From NCBI RefSeq assembly GCF_000485595.1, contig NW_014577180.1, positions 107,868 to 136,743 on the forward strand: a stretch of 28,876 bases of DNA, written 5' to 3'. Each line of letters opens with the position of its first letter. Position 1 is the stretch's first letter. Below are positions 9,801-20,104 of the stretch, in pieces. Source of the stretch: Priapulus caudatus. Taxonomy: Eukaryota > Priapulida > Priapulimorpha > Priapulimorphida > Priapulidae. Position numbers and translations under genes: made by a program. The notes below the pieces were generated by a model. It ran no database searches. It saw only the letters and a program-made list of their open reading frames with translations, and was not told the DNA's origin.

Positions 9801-12590
9801 CACACGCGGGCCTTGTCAGTTGGTTATAGTGCTGTCGATGCTGTAAACTCAAAAAATTTATAAAACATTGCGAAAAGTTTACTACGATTACATCAAAAAT
9901 ACAGCCGATTTATTAGCTTAACCAGAGGACCCAATATCATCTGCACCCATATGGGTACCCTCTCGTATACCATAATAATGAATGAGTGTGAATATAACCC
10001 ACATGTAGATTGGCGTATACATATTTATATGGAGATATGCGCGACTAGATGGAAATTCACTTTTCATCCGCCGGCCCTCATTCATGAAACGGCATCCGTT
10101 CAGCATCATATGCTGGTTGACGTCCAGGGAAAGCAGAACGCCATTTTGTGTCGATTTCACTATTTCGATCAAATCAAATGGCGATAACTTTGTTAGGATA
10201 ATGACGTATACTTCTCATCTCCAATGAAGCGAACGTGTGATGACATACGCGTTGAATGAGATCGTGGGCGAGTAATGGAACCTCCGACATCCCCGCGGGA
10301 CATCCATGGCAGTGACTGCCTCAACGACTGCCGACGCCAGCCTCTACTAGTGTCAGATAGAGTTCAACTGAAAAAACCGCCCGGTAGGACCTTTCCATGA
10401 GCCCGCCTATCCGCTTCTGGCCTGGTCAAACGCATGCCGTTCGGGTTTGCCAGATGCTCACCGTTGTGCCGGTGATCGAGTCGAGGTTTAAGTTCAACTA
10501 AGACGGAAAAAAATAAAATTATCAGCAGAGCATTTGTTTAGAAAACGCACTTCGACAGCTATAGAAGTAAATCACATTTTATGCAGAGAGAGACCAAACA
10601 TAAATGTGCGAGGCGATAATCTAGATAGGCAGCGTAAGCATAACAGATACAATATCGTGAAGAACTTCTGCATCTGTGGCCAATATTTCAGCTATAATAT
10701 TAGAGCCTTTGCTAGTAAATGCCCAGGGACATTGGGATGACAATAGTGCGTGAAATATTGATTACAGGCTGTTCCAAATAGAGAACCATCGAGCGATTTC
10801 CATAACTTTCATGTCCGCAATCCTGTGATGGCCTGCCCTTATATATACAACACACACCAACGCACGAATTGCACCTGATAACGTATCCTGCCGAACGATA
10901 TGGAAAACATGCCAGCGAGCATATAGGGGAGACCTCATAATGACGCCCAATATCAAACTAGACCCTCGCAGCACACATGGAAAGTTGTTTTGGGAGAATT
11001 GTAATTGGGAAAACTGTCCCACACCTCTTGTGGGCGGCGTGTACTCATGCCTGCCGCCCAGACGCCCAACTGTAATCAAGTTATGAAGATTGTACATCCT
11101 TATGGTGCTTGTAATCGCAACAAAAGTCTGCGAATATCTTCTTAGCCATTGGGACGAGCTATCACCGCCTTTGTCTTCTGACACCTACAGGCTATCGCAG
11201 AATTCTAGTTTCTCCATCGCTGAACTCTGACCTCAGAATACCGAAACAGAGACAATCCAGTCTGCAAAAAACAGAAGGAGCAAGTTTTTTTTCAGAAAAA
11301 TACAGTCACTCAAGCACACAACGCTATATATCGCGCACACGCCATGTACGACCTACGCGCTACAACGTTCCAATAGTCCGGCGCGGCATACGTAATACGC
11401 CCCACAATAGTAAATTAAACGCCTTTCCCTCAACCGCATCGGTAATCCAGATAGGGAATAATGAATATCCATTAAACTATGGCATCAAACAGCTGATAAT
11501 ACATGTTATTAGAATTATGTATTATAGACTCTGAGATCATCAGTAGTGAATAATTTGTTTTCATTGATTCCTGCATTGCGCCGGAAAATGCCCTGTTCAC
11601 GCGCCTGTTTTGTCCCATGCGATCTGACGAACGACAGTAGCGAAGGGATAAAGAGAACTTATAGAAGGAATGGAACGATTTAAATAAGTAAATAACATTG
11701 AGCTGTAACAAGTTTCTGGTATCACATATAGATCATGTCCTATCCAGCACACGGTAACTGTTTCATATATTTGCGATGCGCAAGATGCTGCACGCTTATT
11801 TTAAATGGAACCTAAATTTCTACGCTATACCAGCAGTCCAACGCATACACGCCCGCCCACGCAAACTCGCCTTGTCCACAGCCGTTCACGACGTGGCCTG
11901 CACTACTTGCCCTGTAATGCGTTCATACACGCACGTAGGTACCAATGCAGCGACATGCACGCCCACCCACCCCCCCCCACACCACACAGATACACAATAC
12001 AAACCACGGCCACAGTACCCCCTGAAAAGTGTAGAGTATGTAGCGAAATTGATGCAACTGAATGACAAACTATCGCACTATAACCTGCATTAGAGCCATA
12101 CATTTAGTAAGGACATTAGGAGATAACTAGACTAATCAAAATTCCGATAATGGCCAAGCGCGATTCTGAACGTAACTATTGTCAGTTACCAACACGCACT
12201 TCATATCAATATAATCCGGAATTTACCTCCCGAGTGATGCACATACCGCCAGTCACGTGAACATTGACAGACAGCCGCACATAGAATCCTACGATAAACT
12301 TATATGAGTAAGTTTAAGAGAATAAGTACGAAGTAGTTGGTATACCCCTAAATGAGGATATCATGCATGCTTAAAGGATTTTCACTTTTGAAATTTCTGG
12401 AAAACGTCGTGATTTTTCGTACATCATTGCCATTGTCAGTGAAACGTGGCAGCCGCCGAGTTATGTTACTGAGAGAGTTAGTTACTGAGTAGATGCCCCC
12501 TAAACTTGATCACCGGATGGCCGGCAAGCGTAACAACATGCTCCTACTAACGTGTCATAGGCGTTAAACATTTAACCTACTACATCCAGC
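6851..12590. other. Long non-coding stretch without recognised genes
   Basis: About 5.7 kb, base composition mostly balanced to AT-rich. Open frames here (for example 140 codons on the minus strand at 10762-11184 and 105 codons on the plus strand at 11776-12093) have no motif I recognise and no splice or codon-bias support. A short C-run/CA-rich spot lies at about 11960-12000. If the RGS gene seen at 14459-21617 continues leftward, part of this stretch may be its intron, but I found no RGS-box exon in it. Confidence 0.5.
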
Positions 12591-12877
12591 GCACACACAA
12601 ACACACATCACATTGACGCCACACACAGCAACACACCACCATTAGGCGCGCACACACCACGAGCGTACACACGCATGCACATGCACGTGTATACGCAAAT
12701 AGCAGCGCTCCGCACACACGCACGCTACACAGGCACACCACGCAACACAGCACACGCACACGCTTAGCCGGCTCCGGCACACGACCACACACACGCGCGC
12801 ACACGCCACAACACTATACACAACAAACAACACACAGACACACACCAGACACACACACACAACACACACACAACCAC
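12591..12877. repeat. Degenerate CA-rich microsatellite
   Basis: Imperfect (CA)n with cg and gc interruptions over ~290 bp. Minus-strand Cys/Val-rich frames across it are artefacts of the repeat. Confidence 0.88.
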
Positions 12878-13300
12878 ACCCCAGTTTCATGCCCTTGCCG
12901 ATCAGCACAAGCGATCCGGTTTCTTCCATCCATATAACGTGCACGATTTTGGAACGTGATCGCTGGGTCCGAGTTCCGCAATCAGTCGTGTCAAATAAAG
13001 CCGTATAGGATTGTTTCAGTTATGATGAAGGTGCCCTTGCGACACGCCCCGTGCTCCCACGTCAACAGCCGATCGTTCGCTTTAATTAAGTATCTTTCGT
13101 CTCCTATATAGGGAATGACGCGGCGCTAAGTAAGAGCGAGTTTTGACTTATGCAGCCGTCTTTTGGGACATCTGCGCGTTCCCGTGATGCGCGCTGGCCG
13201 TTAGTCGATATACGGCGAGGGCAACTGTAGGCTTGGGCGATCGATTGGCACACAGACGTCAACGATAAGAAGGGTGTACCTGTCGTACACTACCCAAGTA
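12878..13300. other. Unique sequence, nothing recognised
   Basis: Roughly 420 bp between the CA tract and a TA array. A short minus frame at its left end (~12880-12970) reads some protein-like sequence, but it has no splice borders that I can defend. Confidence 0.4.
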
Positions 13301-13303
13301 TAC

Positions 13304-13342
<39 letters not shown>
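13301..13342. repeat. (TA)n microsatellite
   Basis: About 40 bp of nearly pure AT alternation. Confidence 0.9.
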
Positions 13343-13344
<2 letters not shown>

Positions 13345-13679
13345 TCATCAGATCGAGTCTCCTCGGGAAGAATTGGTGATGGCATGCCAACAGATGGTCT
13401 GTGCAGCATAATTTGACCGAATTTCATCGGCTGACTGCAGGCCAGTATCGCGTCTAAGTGGTCGATGTTACGTCAGTCGCTGGCCGCCCGAGAAGCCCGA
13501 CCTGTTGAGGTTCCCAAGAAGCAAGTCTGTGCGCGGCAACATTATTGTGTTGGACACAGTGCCCCGCCAAACCGCAATCTTCTCGATCGTATCTTAGGGG
13601 AGAGTGTGGTAGTTCCCCATAAATCACCTCATTCGGAACACCGATCCTGCCAGGTGACATTACATACTTTTCGGAGCAT

Positions 13680-13682
<3 letters not shown>
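13343..13682. other. 340-bp unique block bounded by (TA)n on both sides
   Basis: Moderately GC-rich unique sequence between TA arrays at 13301-13342 and 13683-13710. Both strands carry short open frames, none recognisable. Flanking TA arrays can mark mobile units that target TA, but no terminal repeats are visible. Confidence 0.35.

Positions 13683-13710
<28 letters not shown>
13683..13710. repeat. (TA)n microsatellite
   Basis: About 28 bp of perfect AT alternation. Confidence 0.92.
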
Positions 13711-13714
<4 letters not shown>

Positions 13715-13760
13715 TAAGCGTGTACGTGCCGTGTAGTATATTAGGTTAGGTATATATTAG

Positions 13761-13788
13761 CAGGAGTTAATAAAGTTATTAACTCCTG
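13761..13788. repeat. Perfect hairpin: 13-bp arms, 2-nt loop
   Basis: CAGGAGTTAATAA is followed by 'ag' and then TTATTAACTCCTG, an exact inverted repeat. It lies just left of a (TA)n(TG)n array. No run of T follows that would suggest a terminator, and the context is eukaryotic. It could be the core of a miniature inverted-repeat element or a replication-slippage product. Confidence 0.9.
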
Positions 13789-13796
13789 ATATTAGC

Positions 13797-13830
<34 letters not shown>

Positions 13831-13863
13831 GTGTGTGCGTGCGTGCGTGCGTGGCGTGTGTGT

Positions 13864-13919
<56 letters not shown>
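13797..13919. repeat. Compound (TA)n(TG)n microsatellite with a GCGT segment
   Basis: TA alternation to ~13817, then TG, a short gcgt-rich part at ~13838-13853, and long TG alternation to 13919. His/Thr minus-strand frames here are repeat artefacts. Confidence 0.92.
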
Positions 13920-13921
<2 letters not shown>

Positions 13922-14458
13922 TACAGTGTTTTAGCCAGACAATTAATGTAGGTAAATCTTCAGGACGGCGGCGATAAGCCCAGAAGACATTAGCTGCATA
14001 CTTAAGAGTGGACATAAATTAACGTGACAGAAGGCATTGCAAATTGTTCATTAAGGGGGTACCCTCGGACGGTAGTCGGCGACCGGTCGTGGTACAACGA
14101 CCTTGAATTGACACTAACGAGGAAACAGGTCGGACGACGATTAGATACAGATAAAAGACATGGGGTTTTGGTAGAAACGGGAGAGACGTCGACGTACAGC
14201 TGACTGGTATGCTGTACATTGTTGCTATCGTGTTTACAATAAAGCTATAGTTGTCACTGTTTACACAACTGTTATCGTTCTACTGTCTACGAACCGATAT
14301 TCCACTCTCATGTTGTGTGCATGTGTATATTTGAGTGAGAGAGTGGTGTGTATGTATCTCTGTGTGTGGCGTGCGTGCGTGTGAGTGCGTGTGTGTCCGC
14401 GTGTTCGTGTGTTAACGGTTTTTGTGTGCATAAACAGGTCGAATTTTTATCGACTTAC
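13920..14458. other. Intron side of the RGS donor; possible LTR-like AATAAA block
   Basis: This stretch lies immediately downstream, in minus-strand sense, of the RGS exon donor. On the plus strand 14020-14290 has an LTR flavour: an AATAAA at about 14239-14244 followed ~20 nt later by 'gtttacaca'. I found no paired TG...CA ends, so I do not call an element. TG/GCGT-rich sequence fills 14310-14420. Confidence 0.3.
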
Positions 14459-14644
14459 ACTTATCGTGGCAGCAGGTTGTCCAGATCCTCGCCCCATCCC
14501 AGCGCCACCTGGTCGGAAGGTCGGGCGGAGGAGCGAAGAAGAGGAGGATTCTCTCTCCCGCATCTCTCGTACGGTGTCTCCATGTAGAGCGGAGTCGTGT
14601 GACGCCGCCGCAGGAATCCCAGCTTCTCCTTAACATCCTTCGCA
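14459..14644 (-). CDS. Exon of an R4/RGS3-like regulator of G-protein signalling
   Basis: A 186-nt minus-strand exon with a pyrimidine-rich acceptor (...catttttcag, AG at 14646-14645) and a consensus donor GTAAGT (14458-14453). The first T completes a split codon, then the frame reads AKDVKEKLGFLRRRHT, the membrane-targeting amphipathic region of R4-type RGS proteins. About 35 variable residues follow, then RPSDQVALGWGEDLDNLL, matching the conserved 'P..EEAL.WGESLE.LL' lead-in to the RGS box. RGS proteins are GTPase-activating proteins for Gi/Gq alpha subunits at the plasma membrane. Just after the LL codons one extra C (in 'ctgctgcc') shifts the frame to a TGA-less but TAA-stopped reading. 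Removing it conceptually would restore the expected H-D-K-(Y) ending at the donor. This may be a consensus error or a true lesion. The RGS box exons are not seen in this window. Confidence 0.8.
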
Positions 14645-15089
14645 CTGAAAAATGTCGGTTTACTCTCAAGAGACGTTCTCTCGTATCTGGATCCATGAGT
14701 GTCAAGTGCGAATCGTTCTTTTTATGCTATATACTGTATATATATATTTATATGATTTTTACGACGTCGGGTTGCGACACCTATTCCTAACGTGGTCACT
14801 AGCAAACGCAGTCGTTACGGCACGTGATAACGTTGTTAATTCGAATCGCGAACTCGCACGATAGCAACTCTCAGCACCGGGCACGTGAACGAGAAGTGTA
14901 GATGTTGAACGCGCAAACCAATGCGGCGATCAATACACGCACAACACGCCAGCACCTCGCACTAGTCTTCACTCTTAGCTACTAAGGCCCAATGGCAGTC
15001 AGTAGCCGCGTGAGCAGGAGGAATACGGAGATCCGGCAGCCATCAGATCGCACATATAGAAACTATACAGCCTTTCACCGAATCGCTAG

Positions 15090-15400
15090 ATGCGAATTGT
15101 GAAACATGCAACGACCACAGATCCTTCGAGATGCCCGAGGACGACGGCGGAACGCAAGCTGTGCGCGACTGTGTGTGTGTCGCCACATGTGGCGTCGCCG
15201 CTGGTGCGCTGCCCGCCGATTCATCCGCGCCGACGGCGAATGAAAGATCGATTTTGCGCGTCTCTGACTGTTTTGTGCTCGACGTCAGTGTCGCGCGATC
15301 ACACCCATTACGTCAGCCTCCGAACGTCCGTCGTGCCGACCATGCACTCATGATCATTCAAACACATGTAATTGGAATTCGCGCCGCGTCCTGATTACGA
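15090..15400. promoter_or_regulatory. CpG-rich block with CRE-like sites, possible internal promoter
   Basis: The stretch is dense in CG dinucleotides relative to its surroundings and carries GACGTCAG (15281-15288) and TTACGTCA (15308-15315), both close to the cAMP-response element. It lies ~450-750 bp upstream (minus sense) of the RGS exon at 14459-14644. RGS-family genes often use internal alternative promoters, so this is a plausible one. Open frames on both strands here follow from the GC content. No TATA box or start codon decides the matter. Confidence 0.3.
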
Positions 15401-15737
15401 CGAAACAAATCGCATCAAAATGACTGCAGATGAGCTGCCAACTGCTACCGTTGCCGCTGTCGCCTGTTATACGAATGTGAGACATACCTATAGGACGTCA
15501 CTTGTTAGCGCTGTGTATTGGTCGCACCGACGCACACATCCAGGAAGATATGCGATACGATGTGCGCGTGCGACGCGGTGAGGTCGTGCATGTGTGATGA
15601 ATGTAAGTAGAGTGGGCTGAGAGTTTGAGAGTTAATGTGCAGCTGAAAGTGAAGTTGCGCGTGAGTGGGAATGTGTAGAGTTTGTTGGAAGGTGTGAGTA
15701 AGTGAATTGCGATTACATTTCGACCCCCAATATCAAG

Positions 15738-16262
15738 ACGCACCGCCACCACCTCCGCCCACCACTACCACACCAACACCAACACACCACCACCACTCCC
15801 CTACCACCACCAGCACCACCACCACCACCACGACCCCTCACCACCACCACCACCACCACCACCACCACCCTCCACCACCAACACCAACACCACCACCACC
15901 CACACCACTACCACCCCCCCCCCCCCGCCCCCCCCACGCACCAACCACCACCCACCACACACCACCACACCACCACCACCACCACCAACCAACAACCACC
16001 ACCACACACCACCCACACACCACCGCGCCACTACCACCACCATCACCACCACTACTACACCACCACCACCACCACACCGCCGCCGCGCCCAGCCACAGCC
16101 CGCCACCACCCACCACCACCGCCACCACCACGCTAGCACTACCACACACTACCAACACCAACACCAACACCAACACCAACACCAACACCAACACCAACAC
16201 CAACACCAAACCACCACCACCCCCACCACCAACAACAACAACAACAACAACAACAAACAATA
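15738..16262. repeat. CCA/CAC low-complexity tract with (CAACAC)n and (CAA)n
   Basis: From 15738 to ~16150 nearly every base belongs to CCA/CAC-type triplets, with a 13-C run (15914-15926) and an 8-C run (15928-15935). A (CAACAC)n hexamer array occupies 16152-16209, followed by CCA and then (CAA)n to ~16262. Long His/Pro/Thr frames (plus) and Gly/Val/Trp frames (minus) are products of the stop-free repeat and not genes. Confidence 0.92.
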
Positions 16263-16363
16263 CCTCCACCTCGACCACCACTAACACATTCACCACTATC
16301 GCCATCGTAGTTCCCGAGAGTGGCACCAGATATGTATATATGTGTGAGCATGTATCCATCCCT

Positions 16364-16393
16364 ATCAAGAGTACTCTATTATCTACTCTTGAT
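16364..16393. repeat. Hairpin with 10-bp arms
   Basis: ATCAAGAGTA (16364-16373) and TACTCTTGAT (16384-16393) are exact inverted repeats around a 10-nt loop. The arm start 'atcaagag' is shared with the larger hairpin 60 bp to the right. Confidence 0.85.
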
Positions 16394-16447
16394 CCCTATG
16401 TATATCCCTATGTATATCCTTATTATCTAATTCTGATATGCATACAC

Positions 16448-16505
16448 ATCAAGAGCTCATAATAGAGAATCTTTAATATAATCATCTCTATTATGAGCTC
16501 TTGAT
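16448..16505. repeat. Perfect hairpin with 21-bp arms
   Basis: Positions 16448-16468 and 16485-16505 are exact reverse complements (arms start with 'atcaagagctcat'), separated by a 16-nt AT-rich loop. No coding context. A miniature foldback element or a fossil of one is the simplest reading. Confidence 0.9.
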
Positions 16506-17320
16506 ACACATGCAGGCGATAATGAAGTTGAATAACCCTGCCCAGCTGGCTCTGCTATGTTATGCACGCTGGCTGACTCTGATGAGTCACGGTGATGGCA
16601 GTTCATCGCGGCGTGCCAGCTCCTGATCTTTCGTATGCGACAAAATTGGGTGCCTCAAAGCAACTGAACCATTATCACCAACACCAACTCTGTCCTAAGT
16701 TAAGATGCTAAAGTTGGGTTCATTGTTCTTTTTGTTTCATTTGCGGTAGCTACGTACAAAACGGAATTTCGCTGTTACCGTAATCCATGAAATAGGCCTA
16801 TATATAGGAACTGATGGATCGTCGTTTGCGCTGAAGGGCCTCCCTCGATATTGTCAGAACGTAGCTCTGACTTAAGCCTAACACTGACCATGTTTCTATA
16901 ACCACAATCACCTTTCTATCTCCTACCTACCTAACGACATATCCCCCACTATATCTGACTCACACTAGCTGACTGGCACACATTACCTCAGCATGTATGG
17001 TAACTGACACGAACGAATCATACTACCAGAAGTTCAGCCGCTTGGTTATGGCTATACGTCATTGGATTCAATTTACGCGAATAACATGGTAATGAATTTT
17101 ATATTTCTGGTCCGCACTCGTGTATTTGTATGCAATCCCGCCCTTGTGGGCGATATTAGGTTTTGGACGGTGCAGAATAGCTGCCAATGTGTAAACAGCG
17201 TGATCGCCAATCAACGATTATGCCGTTAACCGAGCTTGTTAAAATTGTCCGGCTACGCATTATGCGTTCTTATTATACATATGCACCCTCTATTGCGGGT
17301 GCATTATCGGTGGTAGTGTG
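16506..17320. other. Intronic sequence, nothing recognised
   Basis: About 800 bp of mixed composition. I see no exon-like segment with credible splice borders and no repeats beyond short AT stretches. Confidence 0.4.
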
Positions 17321-17339
17321 ATATATATATATATATATA

Positions 17340-17401
<62 letters not shown>

Positions 17402-17631
17402 CGTGTGTGCGTGCGTGCGTGCGTGCGAGTGCGTGTTTGCTTGCGCGCGCATGTGTGTGTGCGTTTGTGCGTGCGTTCGTGCGTGTGCGCGTGCATGCTG
17501 GCGTGTGTGCGTGCATGCGTGCATATGGGCGTGCGTGCGTGCGTGCATGCGTGTATATGGGCGTGCGTGCGTGCGTGCGGGAGGGCGGGCGTGCGTGCGT
17601 GCGGGTGGGGGTGCGTGCGCGCGCGGGCGTG
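17321..17631. repeat. Compound (AT)n(GT)n(GCGT)n microsatellite
   Basis: AT alternation (17321-17340), GT alternation (~17342-17397), then degenerate GTGC/GCGT repeats to ~17631. All frames in both directions stay open (Cys/Val or His/Thr/Ala), which explains the apparent ORFs of 90-130 codons. Confidence 0.93.
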
Positions 17632-17823
17632 TGGTAATTACCTGTCAGTGTTGCAAATGGCAGAACAGAATTTCCCTTTCCTCGAGAAGAGAATCGCATT
17701 TTAGTTCTCTAGAAGGCTCTATACGGGCCTTTTGTATGACACAATAAATAAATTTCCAACGTGCACTTAATTACAGACATGCTATACGTAGAGGGTACAT
17801 GCACACATGCGCACATGTACTGT

Positions 17824-17927
17824 AACAACAACATCAACAGCAGCAACGATAACAACAACAACAACAGCAGCAGCAGCAGCAACAACAACAACAACAATAA
17901 TAATAATAACAGCAACAGCAGCAGCAA
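17824..17927. repeat. CAA/CAG/AAT trinucleotide array
   Basis: Mixed (CAA)n, (CAG)n and (AAT)n. The minus strand would read a leucine run and the plus strand Asn/Ser. No splice borders or flanking coding sequence support expression. Confidence 0.9.
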
Positions 17928-18629
17928 AACCCAAACTCTGAATCCGAAAAATTCTTAGCGGTAATCATTCAGAAACGATAGTAACTCAGACTGACCAGAT
18001 GACATCAGACTGGAGCTTGCCATATGCAAAGTAAACGCCACGCCCAATCTTAAACATCGCGTGTGAGATGAAATTCGTATGCACTTCCGTAACTGAGTCG
18101 ACTTAACTTGGACTGCGAGGCACGAGCGGGTCGGGGAAACGGACGTGGATATGGATGGGCTTCATTTCCGCTACCCCCACCCCCAAGTGACGTGGGTTAA
18201 AGTCGATCCACGCACGCCAGCATGGTTAGGGAAGGCCAGTGACCTCGTAATACTACTGCACACTACTACTATCACACGTGGCACGAATATATATGCTTTA
18301 TATGAAAGCATTTCGCTGGGGCTACTAACGCCAAGTGTTGTGCGGCAGGCGAAGCAGCAGCGCAGGCAAGCGAACGAGCGCACACCACTACCACGTAGAC
18401 CATACGGGTGGCATCGTGCAAGTTTTATAGCTAATGCCAAGATGAACCGGACGGCGATAAGGTGACGAAGAATCCGGATCATCGGTCGCTGACACAGGCA
18501 TCGCACAATTATTAGTTCAGCGCCATCTAGCGGCGCTAAATCACAGTTATCGCACAGCAATAGCATGCAAGTCTATTCACAGGCGGAGGCGGTGTTACAC
18601 TTTTCCTAAATCAGCCAATCGTCGCTGGG
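17928..18629. other. Intronic sequence with overlapping unassigned ORFs
   Basis: Two frames are open opposite each other at 18145-18465 (plus, 106 codons) and 18171-18566 (minus, 131 codons). Neither matches a family I know and neither has clear splice signals, so I do not call a gene. Confidence 0.35.
18519..18537 (-). promoter_or_regulatory. CTCF-like binding motif within a palindrome
   Basis: The minus strand reads CCGCTAGATGGCGCT, very close to the CTCF core (CC-x-C-Y-AG-R-T-GGC). The outer AGCGCC / GGCGCT pair forms a short palindrome. CTCF is conserved across Bilateria and this motif type is typical for it. Binding is inference. Confidence 0.4.
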
Positions 18630-18640
18630 ACAATCACTTA

Positions 18641-18701
18641 GATCTTTGGTGGACGTGCATAAATTCTGTTTTTATCTCTTCAACGAAAGAGGCTGTACGG
18701 A
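18641..18701. repeat. Copy A of a diverged 61-65-bp direct repeat
   Basis: Starts 'gatctttggtggacgtgc' and ends 'gaggctgtacgga'. It aligns with 20040-20104 on the same strand with a few gaps and roughly four-fifths identity. In one frame its second half reads FISSTKEAVR. Confidence 0.75.
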
Positions 18702-18917
18702 CCCTTCAAAGTGACTGACTGATCTATTGACATTTTTGAGAAATTTCAGTGTAATACCTTAACTTTGGATTGAATGTCATTAATTTGTCTAATCCGCGTG
18801 TACGTCTATACGGAGCTGTATCGCAGTGGTGGGTTTTTAGCATAAGTAAGGGTAATATTAGACTTTATGGTATTATAATAGACAGCTACGGTATATCTCT
18901 AGTGCTCCTAACTCGGC

Positions 18918-18932
18918 CCATCAGCTGGCGCT
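18918..18932 (+). promoter_or_regulatory. Weak CTCF-like motif
   Basis: CCATCAGCTGGCGCT keeps the CCA..AG..GGCGC skeleton but departs at two consensus positions. It lies ~400 bp from the stronger minus-strand motif at 18519-18537. Confidence 0.2.
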
Positions 18933-20039
18933 GTCGATGTTCGAACTCGGTCCATTAATACCTTTGAATGTCAGTGTTTTATACACTGGGTGTATACGCC
19001 AAGCTACACAGCCACATGACGAGTTCATACAGAGCTATCGAATTTTTTTCAAAGTATCAGCCAACCAAGCCGTCACTCTAGGAAATAAGTGAATATTTAA
19101 GCCAATGTGCGTCAATCGACGCGTTGTCGGGTCAGTTTGTGTGCATCATCTTGTATAGCACCAGCATTGCACATTAACAGAACGCAATTACAACTAACTT
19201 TAATTTGGACAATCCTCTTCTGCAAGTCGCCCGCGTACCATCTTCTAAGAACATAGTATCAATCCTAACAGTCATTCTCTATCCGGTAGAACTCATTATG
19301 AACTCAACTCAACTCAAATGTCTCCCAACCCTTGTTCTGGCGATTTTCGCTAGTTTTCCTTCCCTTATAACCTGCTGCGTACCGAGTCGTTTTCTAATAT
19401 CATGTGAAAAAAAAATCTGAGCAGGTGCTCCTAATCTATTAATTCATGCTATAAACCATTTCGTTATGTAACGTACAGAGGGTAATATTACTTCGAATTC
19501 ATGCTTCAAGGATGCAGTTATAAAGGCCGTTTGCGCGCGCATTAGATATTATTAGGTTGTTTTCATACTGAAATATCGCGTCTATTGAGCACTGGTTTAG
19601 CTCAAAAGAATGCGTGACACAACAGCGCCCGACTCGTGAAAAATAGAATTCCATCCCCTTTTGGGAAAAATATTCTCAAAAATAAAAGGTCAAAAGGTCA
19701 ATTATCAGGCCGACAAAAATTAATGTGCAGTGTTGCCTACAACATTTTAATGGCGGTTCGTTGTATATTGTATATTGTAGTATAATTATTGTGTTTTTCT
19801 TTTCTGTTCTATATCAAGCATGCAGAACAGGAACGAATATATTGCATATAGCATACGTCGCTACCATTTTTCATATTGATCTTATGGCATGCTGCTGCAT
19901 ACAAATATGCAAACGAAATATTGTTTACTGAAAGTAATGAATTTTTAAGGTATTGCGTTTCAAAACAGATAACCGGCGCTGGAACAGGTCAAATAATCCA
20001 TGATTATAATTTATGTTTGATAAACGATAATCAAATAAT

Positions 20040-20104
20040 GATCTTTGGCGGATGTGTACAAACGCTATGTTTTTTTATCTCTCCATCAAAAGAGGCTGTA
20101 CGGA
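20040..20104. repeat. Copy B of the 61-65-bp direct repeat
   Basis: Copy B lies in an 85-codon plus frame (19876-20133) whose end reads IMIFGG and then FISPSKEAVRKLIQDI before a stop. The reading frame of the second half is conserved with copy A (18641-18701). I do not recognise the peptide. Confidence 0.75.

Noticed and set aside
10762-11184. 140-codon minus-strand ORF as a gene
   Set aside because: No recognisable motif, no splice or promoter support, and this length is expected by chance in several kb of non-coding DNA.
14019-14300. A second LTR around the AATAAA at 14239
   Set aside because: No matched TG...CA ends, no target duplication and no second copy in the window.
15702-16462. 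Long ORFs up to 251 codons (His/Pro/Thr-rich on plus, Gly/Val/Trp-rich on minus)
   Set aside because: They are translations of CCA/CAA simple repeats. The frames are open on both strands at once and lack any domain.
17273-17747. Cys/Val-rich and His/Thr/Ala-rich ORFs
   Set aside because: Produced by GT/GCGT alternation that has no stop codons. No unique flanking coding sequence.
17709-17927. Poly-leucine ORF as a signal or membrane peptide
   Set aside because: The Leu run is the reverse reading of the CAA/CAG array.
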